A program made the position numbers and the translations under genes. From Candidatus Chryseobacterium colombiense (GTDB taxonomy: Bacteria > Bacteroidota > Bacteroidia > Flavobacteriales > Weeksellaceae), in contig CP119310.1 of assembly GCA_029203185.1 (NCBI GenBank), forward strand, positions 4,160,001-4,224,000: DNA of 64,000 nucleotides, read 5' to 3'. Positions 35,723 through 43,713 of the stretch are shown here, piece by piece. The notes under the pieces were generated by a model. It saw only the letters and a list, made by a program, of their open reading frames with translations, did not search any database and was not told the origin of the DNA. The number at the start of each line of letters is the position of its first letter. The first letter of the stretch is position 1.

Positions 35723-35992
35723 ATGTACTTAACAACAGAAAAAAAAGCAGAAATTTTCGCAAAACATGGAAAATCTGCACAAGACACAGGGAGCGCTGAA
35801 GGACAAGTAGCTCTTTTTACTTTCAGAATTAACCACTTATCTCAGCATTTGAAGGCTAATCGTCACGATTTCAATACTGAAAGATCTTTGGTGAAATTAG
35901 TAGGTAAAAGAAAAAGTTTATTGGACTATCTTAAGAAAAAAGATATTACAAGATACAGAGCTATTATCGCTGAACTAGGTTTAAGAAAATAA
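35723..35992 (+). CDS. rpsO: 30S ribosomal protein S15
   Basis: An 89-aa S15, full length for the family, with the RNA-binding core DTGSAEGQVALFTFRINHLS, then HDFNTERSLVKLVGKRKSLLDYLKKKD. It binds the 16S rRNA three-way junction early in 30S assembly. Its proximity to pnp (37493) recalls the rpsO-pnp arrangement of many bacteria, here split by a lipid A enzyme gene. A terminator follows at 36010. Confidence 0.98.
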   Translation: MYLTTEKKAEIFAKHGKSAQDTGSAEGQVALFTFRINHLSQHLKANRHDFNTERSLVKLVGKRKSLLDYLKKKDITRYRAIIAELGLRK

Positions 35993-36009
35993 TCTGTAAA
36001 GATTTTCAA

Positions 36010-36043
36010 ATAAAAGCAACTTCGAAAGAGGTTGCTTTTTTTG
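36010..36043 (+). terminator. rpsO terminator
   Basis: AAAGCAACTTC pairs with GAGGTTGCTTT around GAAA-like loop bases, followed by a T run. Confidence 0.85.
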
Positions 36044-36142
36044 TGGATTTGTGTCAAATATGTAACAAATGAACGAATTTTAAATATTTTTTCTGGGTTT
36101 TATTAAATGAATATTTAAATTTGTTTCCTTTTTAATTAAAGA

Positions 36143-37312
36143 TTGATTTTGAGGAATTTTTATATTTATTTTTTGATTTTATTATCTGTTTTCTATAAAG
36201 CTCAAGAAGCGGACTCTTTAAAACCAAAACTTTGGACGGCCAGTGCTAATGCGGAATATGGAATGGTTTTACCGACTAATATTCATTTAAAAAGTTATCC
36301 CCATAAAGCTTTTGCAGCTTATTCTTTCGAATTTTTAAAGCAAACTAACGGGAATAGAGATTGGGAGTCCTTATATAGTTATCCACAAGTCGGAGTGGGT
36401 GTTATTGCCGTCGACTACCTAACCAATAAACAATTGGGAAGTCCCTACGCTATTTATGGAATTTATAATGCAAAAATAAAACAGTGGGATAAGCTTAAAT
36501 GGTATCACAGTATTAATTTTGGAATCTCTTTCAATTCGACTCCCTATAATTCTGATCTCGGATACCTTAACAGTTCCATAGGTTCAAAAACAAATATGTT
36601 CATTAGTCTGGGAACAGGATTGTATTATGAAATAGGGAAACATTTTGACTTAGGACTGAGTCTTAAATTTAATCATCTTTCCAACGGTTCTTTAAAAACA
36701 CCCAATAGAGGATTGAACAGTGTTGCTCCTCAGTTAAGTTTAGTTTATTATCCTGAACGCGTAACTCCTCAAAAATCAGATACCGTTAGAATCGTTCATG
36801 ATAAATATAATACGGTGGAATTTTCTGTATTTGCAGCTCGAAAAAGTGCTTTTTATAAAGGAACAGATCGTGATCCGGGTAATTATTATCAGGGATATAT
36901 TTACAATATTTACGGGGCGGAAGCTTTTTATTTCCGTCAGTATTCTGAAAAATCGGCATATGGAATCGGAGTGGGCATTACTCAGGATGATGAATATAAC
37001 CATACGATGTACCTTGAAAACGGTTTTGTATATGATAAAAAACGATTTTCTAAAAATCAGGTTCTGGCAAGTGTTATTCCCAGTTATCGTTTAATTATGG
37101 GAAAATTATATGTGAATATCGGAGCCGGATATTATCTTTTCAAGAAAACATGGAAATATGATAAAACAGCTTTCTTTCAAAGAATAGGTCTGCAATATCA
37201 GGTTACAGACCGTCTGTTTGCCTCTTTCGGAATTAATGCTTATGATTTTCATGTAGCCAATTATCTTGAATGGAAATTAGGATATACTTTTTCAAAAAAA
37301 GTCAGGAAATAG
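36143..37312 (+). CDS. Acyloxyacyl hydrolase / PagL-like lipid A deacylase
   Basis: A 389-aa outer-membrane protein with a signal peptide (about 1-20, FYKAQ). The barrel segment LGLSLKFNHLSNGS, near residue 175, carries the His-x-Ser active-site motif of PagL-type lipid A 3-O-deacylases, followed by LVYYPE. The second half (about 220-389) is a further barrel-like region, longer than PagL itself. No ATG is available: an in-frame stop lies 6 bp upstream of TTG 36143, so TTG at 36143 or 36149 must start translation. It is probably involved in envelope lipid A remodelling. Confidence 0.75.
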   Translation: MILRNFYIYFLILLSVFYKAQEADSLKPKLWTASANAEYGMVLPTNIHLKSYPHKAFAAYSFEFLKQTNGNRDWESLYSYPQVGVGVIAVDYLTNKQLGSPYAIYGIYNAKIKQWDKLKWYHSINFGISFNSTPYNSDLGYLNSSIGSKTNMFISLGTGLYYEIGKHFDLGLSLKFNHLSNGSLKTPNRGLNSVAPQLSLVYYPERVTPQKSDTVRIVHDKYNTVEFSVFAARKSAFYKGTDRDPGNYYQGYIYNIYGAEAFYFRQYSEKSAYGIGVGITQDDEYNHTMYLENGFVYDKKRFSKNQVLASVIPSYRLIMGKLYVNIGAGYYLFKKTWKYDKTAFFQRIGLQYQVTDRLFASFGINAYDFHVANYLEWKLGYTFSKKVRK

Positions 37313-37428
37313 AATTTAGGGTATTAAATGAGGAGTAATAAAGCTTTTTTTTAGTAATTTAAGTAGTTTAAAGGGAAAGCAATTTCAATTAAAAACAGGT
37401 TTTATCCAAATAATACATTAAATTTGCA

Positions 37429-37436
37429 AACGAAAA
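37429..37436 (+). promoter_or_regulatory. -7 box of the pnp promoter
   Basis: TAAATTTG at 37429-37436 fits TAnnTTTG and lies 57 bp before the pnp start. The leader includes the near-palindrome GTACTCAATACGGAGTAC, which could form a hairpin. Confidence 0.5.
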
Positions 37437-37492
37437 TTTAAAAAGTTTAAATAATAATCGTACTCAATACGGAGTACAAGAGACGAAAATTT

Positions 37493-39742
37493 ATGAGTAT
37501 ACCTCAAGCGTTTACAGAAACGATTACTCTTGCAGACGGCAGGGAAATCACATTAGAAACAGGGAAGTTGGCGAAACAGGCTGATGGATCTGTGGTAGTA
37601 AAATTAGGTGGAACGATGCTTTTAGCAACAGTTGTAGCCAACAAAGAAGCAAATCCAGGAGTGGATTTTTTACCATTAACGGTAGATTACAGAGAAAAAT
37701 TCTATGCAGGGGGTAGAATTCCAGGAAACTTTTTCCGTAGAGAAGCAAGACCTTCTGATCAGGAAATTTTAACAATGCGTTTAGTAGACAGAGTTCTGCG
37801 TCCGCTTTTCCCTGAAGATTTCCATGCGGAAGTTCAGGTGATGATTTCATTAATTTCTTATGACGGGCAAACAATTCCTGATGATTTAGCAGGTTTAGCA
37901 GCTTCTGCAGCCATTGCTATTACCGATATTCCTTTCGACGGACCAATGTCTGAAGTAAGAGTGGTAAGATTCAACGGAGAGTTGTCGATTAACCCAAGTT
38001 ATGAATCATTAAAAGATGCTGAGTTGGATATTATGGTTGGAGCTACTAAAGATTCAATCGTAATGGTGGAAGGAGAGATGAAGGAAATTTCTGAGCAGGA
38101 AATGTTGGAAGCTATTAATTTCGCTCATGTTGAAATTAAAAAACAGATTGAAGCTCAGGAAAGACTGGCAGAAAAAGTAGGAAAAGCTTTCCCTAAGAGA
38201 GAATATTCTCACGAAAATCACGATGAAGAAATCCGTGAAAAAGTTTGGAAAGAAACTTACGATAAAGTATATGAAGTAGCAAAAACTCCTTCAAGCAAAG
38301 AAGAAAGAGGAGAAAAATTTAAAGCGGTACGTGAAGAATTCCTTGCTCAATATGCAGATAACGCAGAAGAATTAGAAAGAGTAACGCCTTTCGTAAAAGT
38401 ATATTATCATGATGTAGAGAAAGAAGCAATGCGTCAGATGATCCTTGAAGACAATATCCGTCTGGATGGTCGTGATCCTCAGACGATCCGTCCGATATGG
38501 TCAGAAATTGATTATCTTCCGGGAGCTCACGGATCTGCGATCTTTACAAGAGGAGAAACTCAGTCTTTAACGGCTGTAACGTTAGGTTCTGTGAAAGATG
38601 CAAACATGGTGGACAGTGTAATTACACAACACGATGAGAAATTCTTCTTACATTACAATTTCCCTCCGTTCTCAACAGGTGAAGCAAGACCTTTAAGAGG
38701 GACTTCAAGAAGAGAAGTGGGACACGGAAACCTGGCTCAAAGAGCCTTACAGGCAGTAATTCCTGAAGAAAATCCATATACAATCAGAATTGTTTCTGAT
38801 ATTTTAGAATCAAACGGTTCGTCTTCAATGGCAACAGTTTGTGCAGGAACATTAGCTCTAATGGATGCAGGAGTGCAGATTACAAAACCTGTTTCCGGAA
38901 TTGCAATGGGATTGATTACAGATACAAAATCAGGTAAATTCACTGTACTTTCTGATATCTTAGGAGATGAAGATCACCTTGGAGATATGGACTTTAAAGT
39001 GACAGGAACTGCAGATGGTATCACGGCTTGTCAGATGGATATCAAAATCCAGGGACTTTCTATGGATATCATGGAAAAAGCTTTAATGCAGGCAAGAGAC
39101 GGAAGATTACATATCCTTAACAAAATCACTGAAACAATTGCTACACCAAGACCTGACGTGAAACCTCACGCTCCGAAAATGGTAGTAATGGAAATTCCTA
39201 AAGATTTCATTGGAGCTGTAATCGGACCTGGTGGAAAAATCATTCAGCAAATGCAGAAAGATACTGACACAGTTATCGCCATTGAAGAAGTTGGCGAAAT
39301 CGGACGTATCGAGATTGCAGGAACAGACAGAGAGAAAATCAATGCAGCTGTTGCGAAGATCAACGAAATTACTTTTGTACCGGTTGTAGGCGAGGTTTAC
39401 AAAGGTAAAGTAGTAAAAGTAATGGATTTTGGTGCTTTCGTAGCGATTGCTAAAGGAACTGAAGGTCTTCTTCATATTTCTGAAATTGAATGGGCTCGTC
39501 TAGATAAAGTTCCTTATGCAGAAGGTGATGAAGTTGAAGTAAAATTCATGGGGTACGACGATCGTAAGAAAATGAAACTTTCAAGAAAAGTTCTTTTGCC
39601 AAGACCTCCAAAACCTGAAGGAAAACCAAGACCAGAAGGACAGGGGAGACCAGAGGGGCAAGGAAGACCTGAAAGACCCAATAGACCGGAAGGACAAAAT
39701 CAAGCTAGACCGGAAGGTGAAAAACCTGCTGATCAGGCTTAA
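37493..39742 (+). CDS. pnp: Polyribonucleotide nucleotidyltransferase (PNPase)
   Basis: A 749-aa exoribonuclease: two RNase PH domains (about 10-220 and 320-545) around an all-helical linker, a KH domain (about 560-615, IGPGGKIIQQM) and an S1 domain (about 622-690, GKVVKVMDFGAFVAI). Catalytic-site motifs DILGDEDHLGDMDFKV are intact. It degrades RNA phosphorolytically 3' to 5'. The C-terminal tail (about 697-749) is a low-complexity stretch of PEG/RPEGQ repeats, likely a disordered RNA-binding or protein-docking tail. Confidence 0.98.
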   Translation: MSIPQAFTETITLADGREITLETGKLAKQADGSVVVKLGGTMLLATVVANKEANPGVDFLPLTVDYREKFYAGGRIPGNFFRREARPSDQEILTMRLVDRVLRPLFPEDFHAEVQVMISLISYDGQTIPDDLAGLAASAAIAITDIPFDGPMSEVRVVRFNGELSINPSYESLKDAELDIMVGATKDSIVMVEGEMKEISEQEMLEAINFAHVEIKKQIEAQERLAEKVGKAFPKREYSHENHDEEIREKVWKETYDKVYEVAKTPSSKEERGEKFKAVREEFLAQYADNAEELERVTPFVKVYYHDVEKEAMRQMILEDNIRLDGRDPQTIRPIWSEIDYLPGAHGSAIFTRGETQSLTAVTLGSVKDANMVDSVITQHDEKFFLHYNFPPFSTGEARPLRGTSRREVGHGNLAQRALQAVIPEENPYTIRIVSDILESNGSSSMATVCAGTLALMDAGVQITKPVSGIAMGLITDTKSGKFTVLSDILGDEDHLGDMDFKVTGTADGITACQMDIKIQGLSMDIMEKALMQARDGRLHILNKITETIATPRPDVKPHAPKMVVMEIPKDFIGAVIGPGGKIIQQMQKDTDTVIAIEEVGEIGRIEIAGTDREKINAAVAKINEITFVPVVGEVYKGKVVKVMDFGAFVAIAKGTEGLLHISEIEWARLDKVPYAEGDEVEVKFMGYDDRKKMKLSRKVLLPRPPKPEGKPRPEGQGRPEGQGRPERPNRPEGQNQARPEGEKPADQA

Positions 39743-39749
39743 TAAAAAT

Positions 39750-39782
39750 AGAAACCATCGAAATTTTTCGGTGGTTTTTTAT
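39750..39782 (+). terminator. pnp terminator
   Basis: AACCATCGAAA pairs with TTTCGGTGGTT across a short loop, followed by TTTTATTT. Confidence 0.75.
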
Positions 39783-39863
39783 TTCTATATACTTGATTTT
39801 AATGAACAAAGAAAGACGGAGATGAAAGTAGATTGAAACTCAATTATTTAAATCGACCCCGAC

Positions 39864-40125
39864 TTGTTTTGTGTTGTTATTTTTCGTATATTTGTATATT
39901 ATCTTAAAGACAGGTTCTCTGCTTTCAAGTGTTGTGATTATTTGGAATATCATTTTTCTTTTTTCATCTTTTTAAATTGTTCTCAGAACAATCTGTTCAA
40001 ATAAAGACAACCGGAAAACATATTACATCTCTTTTAGAAAGAGGTATTAATATTGTATAGTTTGAATATTATACGATGTTTAAACTTAAAACAGTACTCA
40101 GTAACAATTAAATTTAAAAAGATAT
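39864..40125 (+). promoter_or_regulatory. Promoter and long leader of the cold-shock gene
   Basis: TTG at 39864-39866 and TATATTTG at 39887-39894 are 20 bp apart and make a good Bacteroidota promoter. Transcription would start near 39901, leaving a leader of about 225 nt before the start codon. The leader has several short self-complementary stretches (such as TTCTCAGAACAATCTGTTC). Long structured leaders are typical of temperature-controlled cold-shock mRNAs. The remaining part of the 39743-40125 gap is the pnp terminator. Confidence 0.55.
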
Positions 40126-40560
40126 ATGGCGGATTCTTTCTCTAAAAAAGAAAATTTCAAAAAGAAACAGCAAAAACTAAAAGAAAAGGCTCTACGTCGT
40201 GAAGAGCGTAAGGAAAACAATGATAAAGGTAAAAGCCTTGATGAAATGTTTATGTATGTAGATGCAAACGGACAACTGACGTCTACACCTCCGGATCAGG
40301 ATGCAAGACAGGAAATTGATCTTGATAACATTCAGTTGGGAGCAGCTCCAATCGAAGCTGAAGAAGTTTTAAAAACAGGAATTGTAACTTTTTTAAGTGA
40401 AAAAGGATACGGCTTCATTACTGAAGATAAAACAAAAGAAAATATCTTCTTCCACAATAATAACTGCATCGATCAGATTAAAAAAGGAAACAAGGTATCT
40501 TTCGAAAAAGAAAAATCTCCAAAAGGATTTTCTGCAACGGAGATCAGACTGGTAAAATAA
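40126..40560 (+). CDS. Cold-shock-domain RNA-binding protein
   Basis: A 144-aa protein. A very basic, Lys/Glu-rich N-terminus (1-37) leads to an acidic linker and a C-terminal cold-shock domain (about 84-144) with RNP-1 GYGFIT and RNP-2 NIFFHNN. It is about twice the size of a plain CspA because of the N-terminal extension. It binds single-stranded nucleic acid; the leader length suggests cold regulation. A terminator shared with the convergent pseudogene follows at 40600. Confidence 0.9.
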   Translation: MADSFSKKENFKKKQQKLKEKALRREERKENNDKGKSLDEMFMYVDANGQLTSTPPDQDARQEIDLDNIQLGAAPIEAEEVLKTGIVTFLSEKGYGFITEDKTKENIFFHNNNCIDQIKKGNKVSFEKEKSPKGFSATEIRLVK

Positions 40561-40599
40561 TTAATTCTGTTTAAGATTAATTTCTCAGATATAGTAAAA

Positions 40600-40628
40600 T
40601 CCCTCAAAAATGAGGGATTTTTTATGTA
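40600..40628 (+). terminator. Bidirectional terminator
   Basis: AAAATCCCTCA pairs with TGAGGGATTTT over an AAAA loop, flanked by T and A runs, between convergent genes. Confidence 0.8.
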
Positions 40629-40638
40629 ATAAACTTAA

Positions 40639-41103
40639 TTACTGATAAAGATTTTCTCTGATTTCAATTAAAAGTTTTGTCGTTTTCTCCAGATCCGGAT
40701 AATCGGGAAGAGCAGAAATAGAATGATAATGTTCAATTGACCGGATAAGATCTTCTGCTTTTTTCATTACCGCTTCATACGACCAGTTTCCGGCCTTAAT
40801 ATCCAATAGCTCATCCCGGTTTTCTACGCGAATATTTAAAGAATTTGTTTTAAAAATCTGTTCACATGACTGTAATAAACGAATGGTGTGCATCATGTTC
40901 TTACTGTCATAATTCTGTCCGTGATGTTGATTCACTTTATAGCGGTCTTCATTTCGCTCCGAAACCCATTTCCAGTATTCACGATAATCTTTGCAGTAAG
41001 TCGAGTAGGCTTCAAGATTACAGAACAGATAAGCCAACACCTTTTCACCTTTCGGAACCGATGAAACAGATAGCTGATTGGCTTCCTTTCCAGTAAGGAT
41101 TTT
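40639..41103 (-). pseudogene. 5'-truncated nucleotidyltransferase (RlaP/YcgL-type)
   Basis: The frame ends at 40639 and is open back to a stop near 41104, about 154 codons, with no ATG in the first part. It reads KILTGKEANQLSVSSVPKGE, then VLAYLFCNLEAYSTY, YWKWVSERNEDRY, HHGQNYDSKNMMHTIRLL and PDLEKTTKLLIEIRENLY. These are the C-terminal features of DNA-polymerase-beta-type nucleotidyltransferases of the RlaP/YcgL sort, which are normally about 250-370 aa. The N-terminal catalytic GS...D-x-D part is missing. RlaP-type enzymes are linked to RNA repair, and rtcB lies 5 kb away. Confidence 0.65.
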
Positions 41104-41218
41104 TTGTTAAGACAAAAGAAAATAAATGAAAAATTAAATATCCGTTTAATACTCAGAATTTAGTAATTTGCATCCCATCATTTAATCTAATAAAAAAGAA
41201 AAAACTTCCATTACATCA

Positions 41219-42223
41219 ATGTTAGCATACGAACTACAACACAAAATCGATTTCAAGACAAAACCATTAGGAGCATTAGGATTTTTAGAGCAATTGGCCT
41301 ATAAAATCGGAATGGTTCAGCAGACAACATCTCCAAGATTAATCAAACCTCACATGGTTGTTTTTGCGGCCGATCACGGAATTGCAGCAGCCGGAGTCAG
41401 CGCTTATCCACAGGAAGTTACGTATCAAATGGTGATGAATTTTTTAGGCGGAGGAGCGGCGATCAATGTTTTCTGCAGACAGAATGGGATTAACATAAAA
41501 ATTGTGGATGCAGGTGTTAATTTTGATTTTCCGGAAGGTTTGGATTTGATCGATAAAAAAGTTCGAAAATCCAGTAGAAATATGATGGAAGAACCGGCAA
41601 TGACTGCTGAAGAATATCAGCGGGCAGTAGAAAACGGTAAATCTGTTGTTGAAGAAATTGCTAAAACTGGCTGTAATATCATTGGTTTTGGAGAAATGGG
41701 AATTGGTAATACTTCGGCTTCCTCGTTAATGATGAGTAAGCTATTCAATATTCCGATTGCAGATTGCGTGGGAAGAGGAACCGGTTTAAATGATGCTCAG
41801 TTACAGAATAAAATTGATCTTCTTTCAACATCTGTAGAAAAGTATCCGGATCTTAAAACGATAGACGAAATTGCCCAGACTTTTGGCGGGCTGGAAATTG
41901 TGCAGATGATGGGAGCAATGGAAGAAGCATACCGACAGAATATGCTGATTCTTGTTGACGGATTTATCGCTACGGTTGCTATTTCCGTTTTATTTAAAAA
42001 GAATCCTGAAATTATAAAGAACTGTATTTTCTGCCATGTCAGTGATGAGTATGCACACATCAAATTGTTAGAATTATTAGGACAAAAAGCTTTGCTGAAT
42101 CTTAATCTGCGAGTAGGAGAGGGAACAGGTTGTGCATTGGCCTACCCACTGATTCAAAGTGCGGTCAATTTCCTGAACGAAATGTCGAGTTTTGAGGATG
42201 CGAATGTTTCAAATAAAGATTAA
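41219..42223 (+). CDS. cobT: Nicotinate-nucleotide--dimethylbenzimidazole phosphoribosyltransferase
   Basis: A 334-aa CobT. Family motifs: KPHMVVFAADHGIAAAGVSAYPQEVT near residues 43-69, FLGGGAAINVF, GFGEMGIGNTSASS (about 160-173), GRGTGL, and GEGTGCALAYPLI at the C-terminus, including the catalytic glutamate region. It makes alpha-ribazole-5'-phosphate for the lower ligand of cobalamin. It is the first gene of a cobT-cobS-cobC operon: the next start codon directly follows its stop. Confidence 0.97.
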   Translation: MLAYELQHKIDFKTKPLGALGFLEQLAYKIGMVQQTTSPRLIKPHMVVFAADHGIAAAGVSAYPQEVTYQMVMNFLGGGAAINVFCRQNGINIKIVDAGVNFDFPEGLDLIDKKVRKSSRNMMEEPAMTAEEYQRAVENGKSVVEEIAKTGCNIIGFGEMGIGNTSASSLMMSKLFNIPIADCVGRGTGLNDAQLQNKIDLLSTSVEKYPDLKTIDEIAQTFGGLEIVQMMGAMEEAYRQNMLILVDGFIATVAISVLFKKNPEIIKNCIFCHVSDEYAHIKLLELLGQKALLNLNLRVGEGTGCALAYPLIQSAVNFLNEMSSFEDANVSNKD

Positions 42224-43006
42224 ATGAAAGTCGTCAAGAATGAACTGATTTATTTCGCAACAGCGGTGATGTTCTTCACCCGAATTCCTGTTCCGTTCAA
42301 AGTTCCGTATTCAAGTGAAATTATGAACAGATCCCAGAAATACTTTTCCTGGGTGGGATTATTGGTTGGAGCCATTAATGCTGTTGTTTTCTACCTTTCT
42401 TTTCAGCTTTTTAATCTTGAAATTGCTATTGTTTTAATGATGGTTTCCAGTGTTTTGCTGACCGGAGCTTTTCACGAGGATGGTTTTACCGATGTATGTG
42501 ACAGTTTCGGAGGCGGTTACGGAAAAGAGAAAATCATGACCATTATGAAAGACAGCCGTGTAGGAGCTTACGGAGCGATTGGAATTATTTTATTATTTGC
42601 CTTAAAGTTTTTCAGCATTAAAGAATTGGGAAGTATTGATATCATGAAAACTTTAGCTATCATTATTTTTGCCCATACTTCAAGCCGGTTTATTTCGGGA
42701 ACAATGATTTATACCCATCAATACGTCACAGATATTGACGTGAGTAAATCAAAACCATTGGCGAATAAACCGTTGGATGGAAAGTCTTTATTGATAAGTT
42801 TTCTGGCTGTTCTTATTGCTTTTTCATTGCTTCCGGATTGGAGGCTAATTCCAGCTTTTGTATTAGCTTATATCGGGAAAATCTACTTGGGTTGGTATTT
42901 TAAAAAACATATCGGCGGTTATACCGGAGATTGCTTGGGGACGGTTCAGCAGGTTTGTGAGGTTATATTCTATTTAGGAACCATTATCGTATGGAAATTC
43001 ATTTAA
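42224..43006 (+). CDS. cobS: Adenosylcobinamide-GDP ribazoletransferase
   Basis: A 260-aa integral membrane CobS. It has the signatures FFTRIPVPF near residue 17, GAFHEDGFTDVCDSFGGGYGKEK (about 79-101) with the acidic metal-binding residues, and GYTGDCLGTVQQ near the C-terminus, plus six or so membrane segments. It joins alpha-ribazole to adenosylcobinamide-GDP. It overlaps cobC by 16 bp. The activating enzyme CobU/CobP that makes adenosylcobinamide-GDP is not in this window. Confidence 0.96.
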   Translation: MKVVKNELIYFATAVMFFTRIPVPFKVPYSSEIMNRSQKYFSWVGLLVGAINAVVFYLSFQLFNLEIAIVLMMVSSVLLTGAFHEDGFTDVCDSFGGGYGKEKIMTIMKDSRVGAYGAIGIILLFALKFFSIKELGSIDIMKTLAIIIFAHTSSRFISGTMIYTHQYVTDIDVSKSKPLANKPLDGKSLLISFLAVLIAFSLLPDWRLIPAFVLAYIGKIYLGWYFKKHIGGYTGDCLGTVQQVCEVIFYLGTIIVWKFI

Positions 43007-43545
43007 TTCGTCATACCGCAGTAGAAAATCCGGATCATTTGTGTTACGGATTTGCAGAAATGCCTTTGAGAAAAGACTTTGAAGAAGATGTAAAGGATAT
43101 TCAAATTGATAAAGATTTTGATTTGATAATTTCAAGTCCGTCTCAACGATGTCAGTTATTGGCAAAATATTTTCTGCTGCATTATGAAACTGATGGAAGA
43201 ATCCGGGAAATGAATTTCGGCGATTGGGAACTGAAAAAATGGTCGGAAATTCCGGAAGTGGAAATCAATCCGTGGTATGAAGATTTCATTACTATAAAAG
43301 CCAAAAACGGGGAGAATCTATTAGAAATGAAAAGCCGGGTTTCTGAGTTTTGGAATGAACTGATTTTAAAAGAAGGCATCAATAAAGTCTTAATTATCGC
43401 CCACGCCGGAGTTATTCGGCTGATTCTCCATTCTATCCTTCAATTTCCTTTAGAAAATATGTTCAGTATTCAGATTGATTATGGGAAAAAAGTTGTGATT
43501 GAAGTAAAAAATAGATTGCTTTCTATTAAAAATATTAATTTATAA
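42991..43545 (+). CDS. cobC: Alpha-ribazole phosphatase / histidine phosphatase
   Basis: A 184-aa phosphoglycerate-mutase-type phosphatase. It has LIRHTAVENP at residues 4-13 with the phospho-accepting His, REMNFGDWELKKW, and a second histidine in IIAHAGVIRLILH (about 136-148). The genomic position directly after cobS, with a 16-bp overlap, indicates the CobC role of removing the 5' phosphate in the last step of cobalamin synthesis. Phosphatases of this fold are promiscuous, so context carries much of the call. Confidence 0.88.
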   Translation: MEIHLIRHTAVENPDHLCYGFAEMPLRKDFEEDVKDIQIDKDFDLIISSPSQRCQLLAKYFLLHYETDGRIREMNFGDWELKKWSEIPEVEINPWYEDFITIKAKNGENLLEMKSRVSEFWNELILKEGINKVLIIAHAGVIRLILHSILQFPLENMFSIQIDYGKKVVIEVKNRLLSIKNINL

Positions 43546-43585
43546 AGCTATCGCAGATTTAGCTAATTAGGCAGATTTTGTAAGG
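43546..43585. repeat. Dispersed intergenic repeat fragment
   Basis: The stretch atcgcagatttagc-taattaggcagatttt resembles the cgcagatt/gcagat repeats commonly seen between genes in Chryseobacterium. Only part of an element is visible here, and recognition rests on memory. Confidence 0.3.
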
Positions 43586-43713
43586 GTAATCGTTAATTTT
43601 TAGCGGAAAGTTTCCAAGTCTTGAATTTTTGTTTCTTTTGTTTTAAGACAAAAAAAATAATGATTTTAAACAAAACTGCCATTTCAAGAATTCACTTAAA
43701 ATGACAGTAAAAG

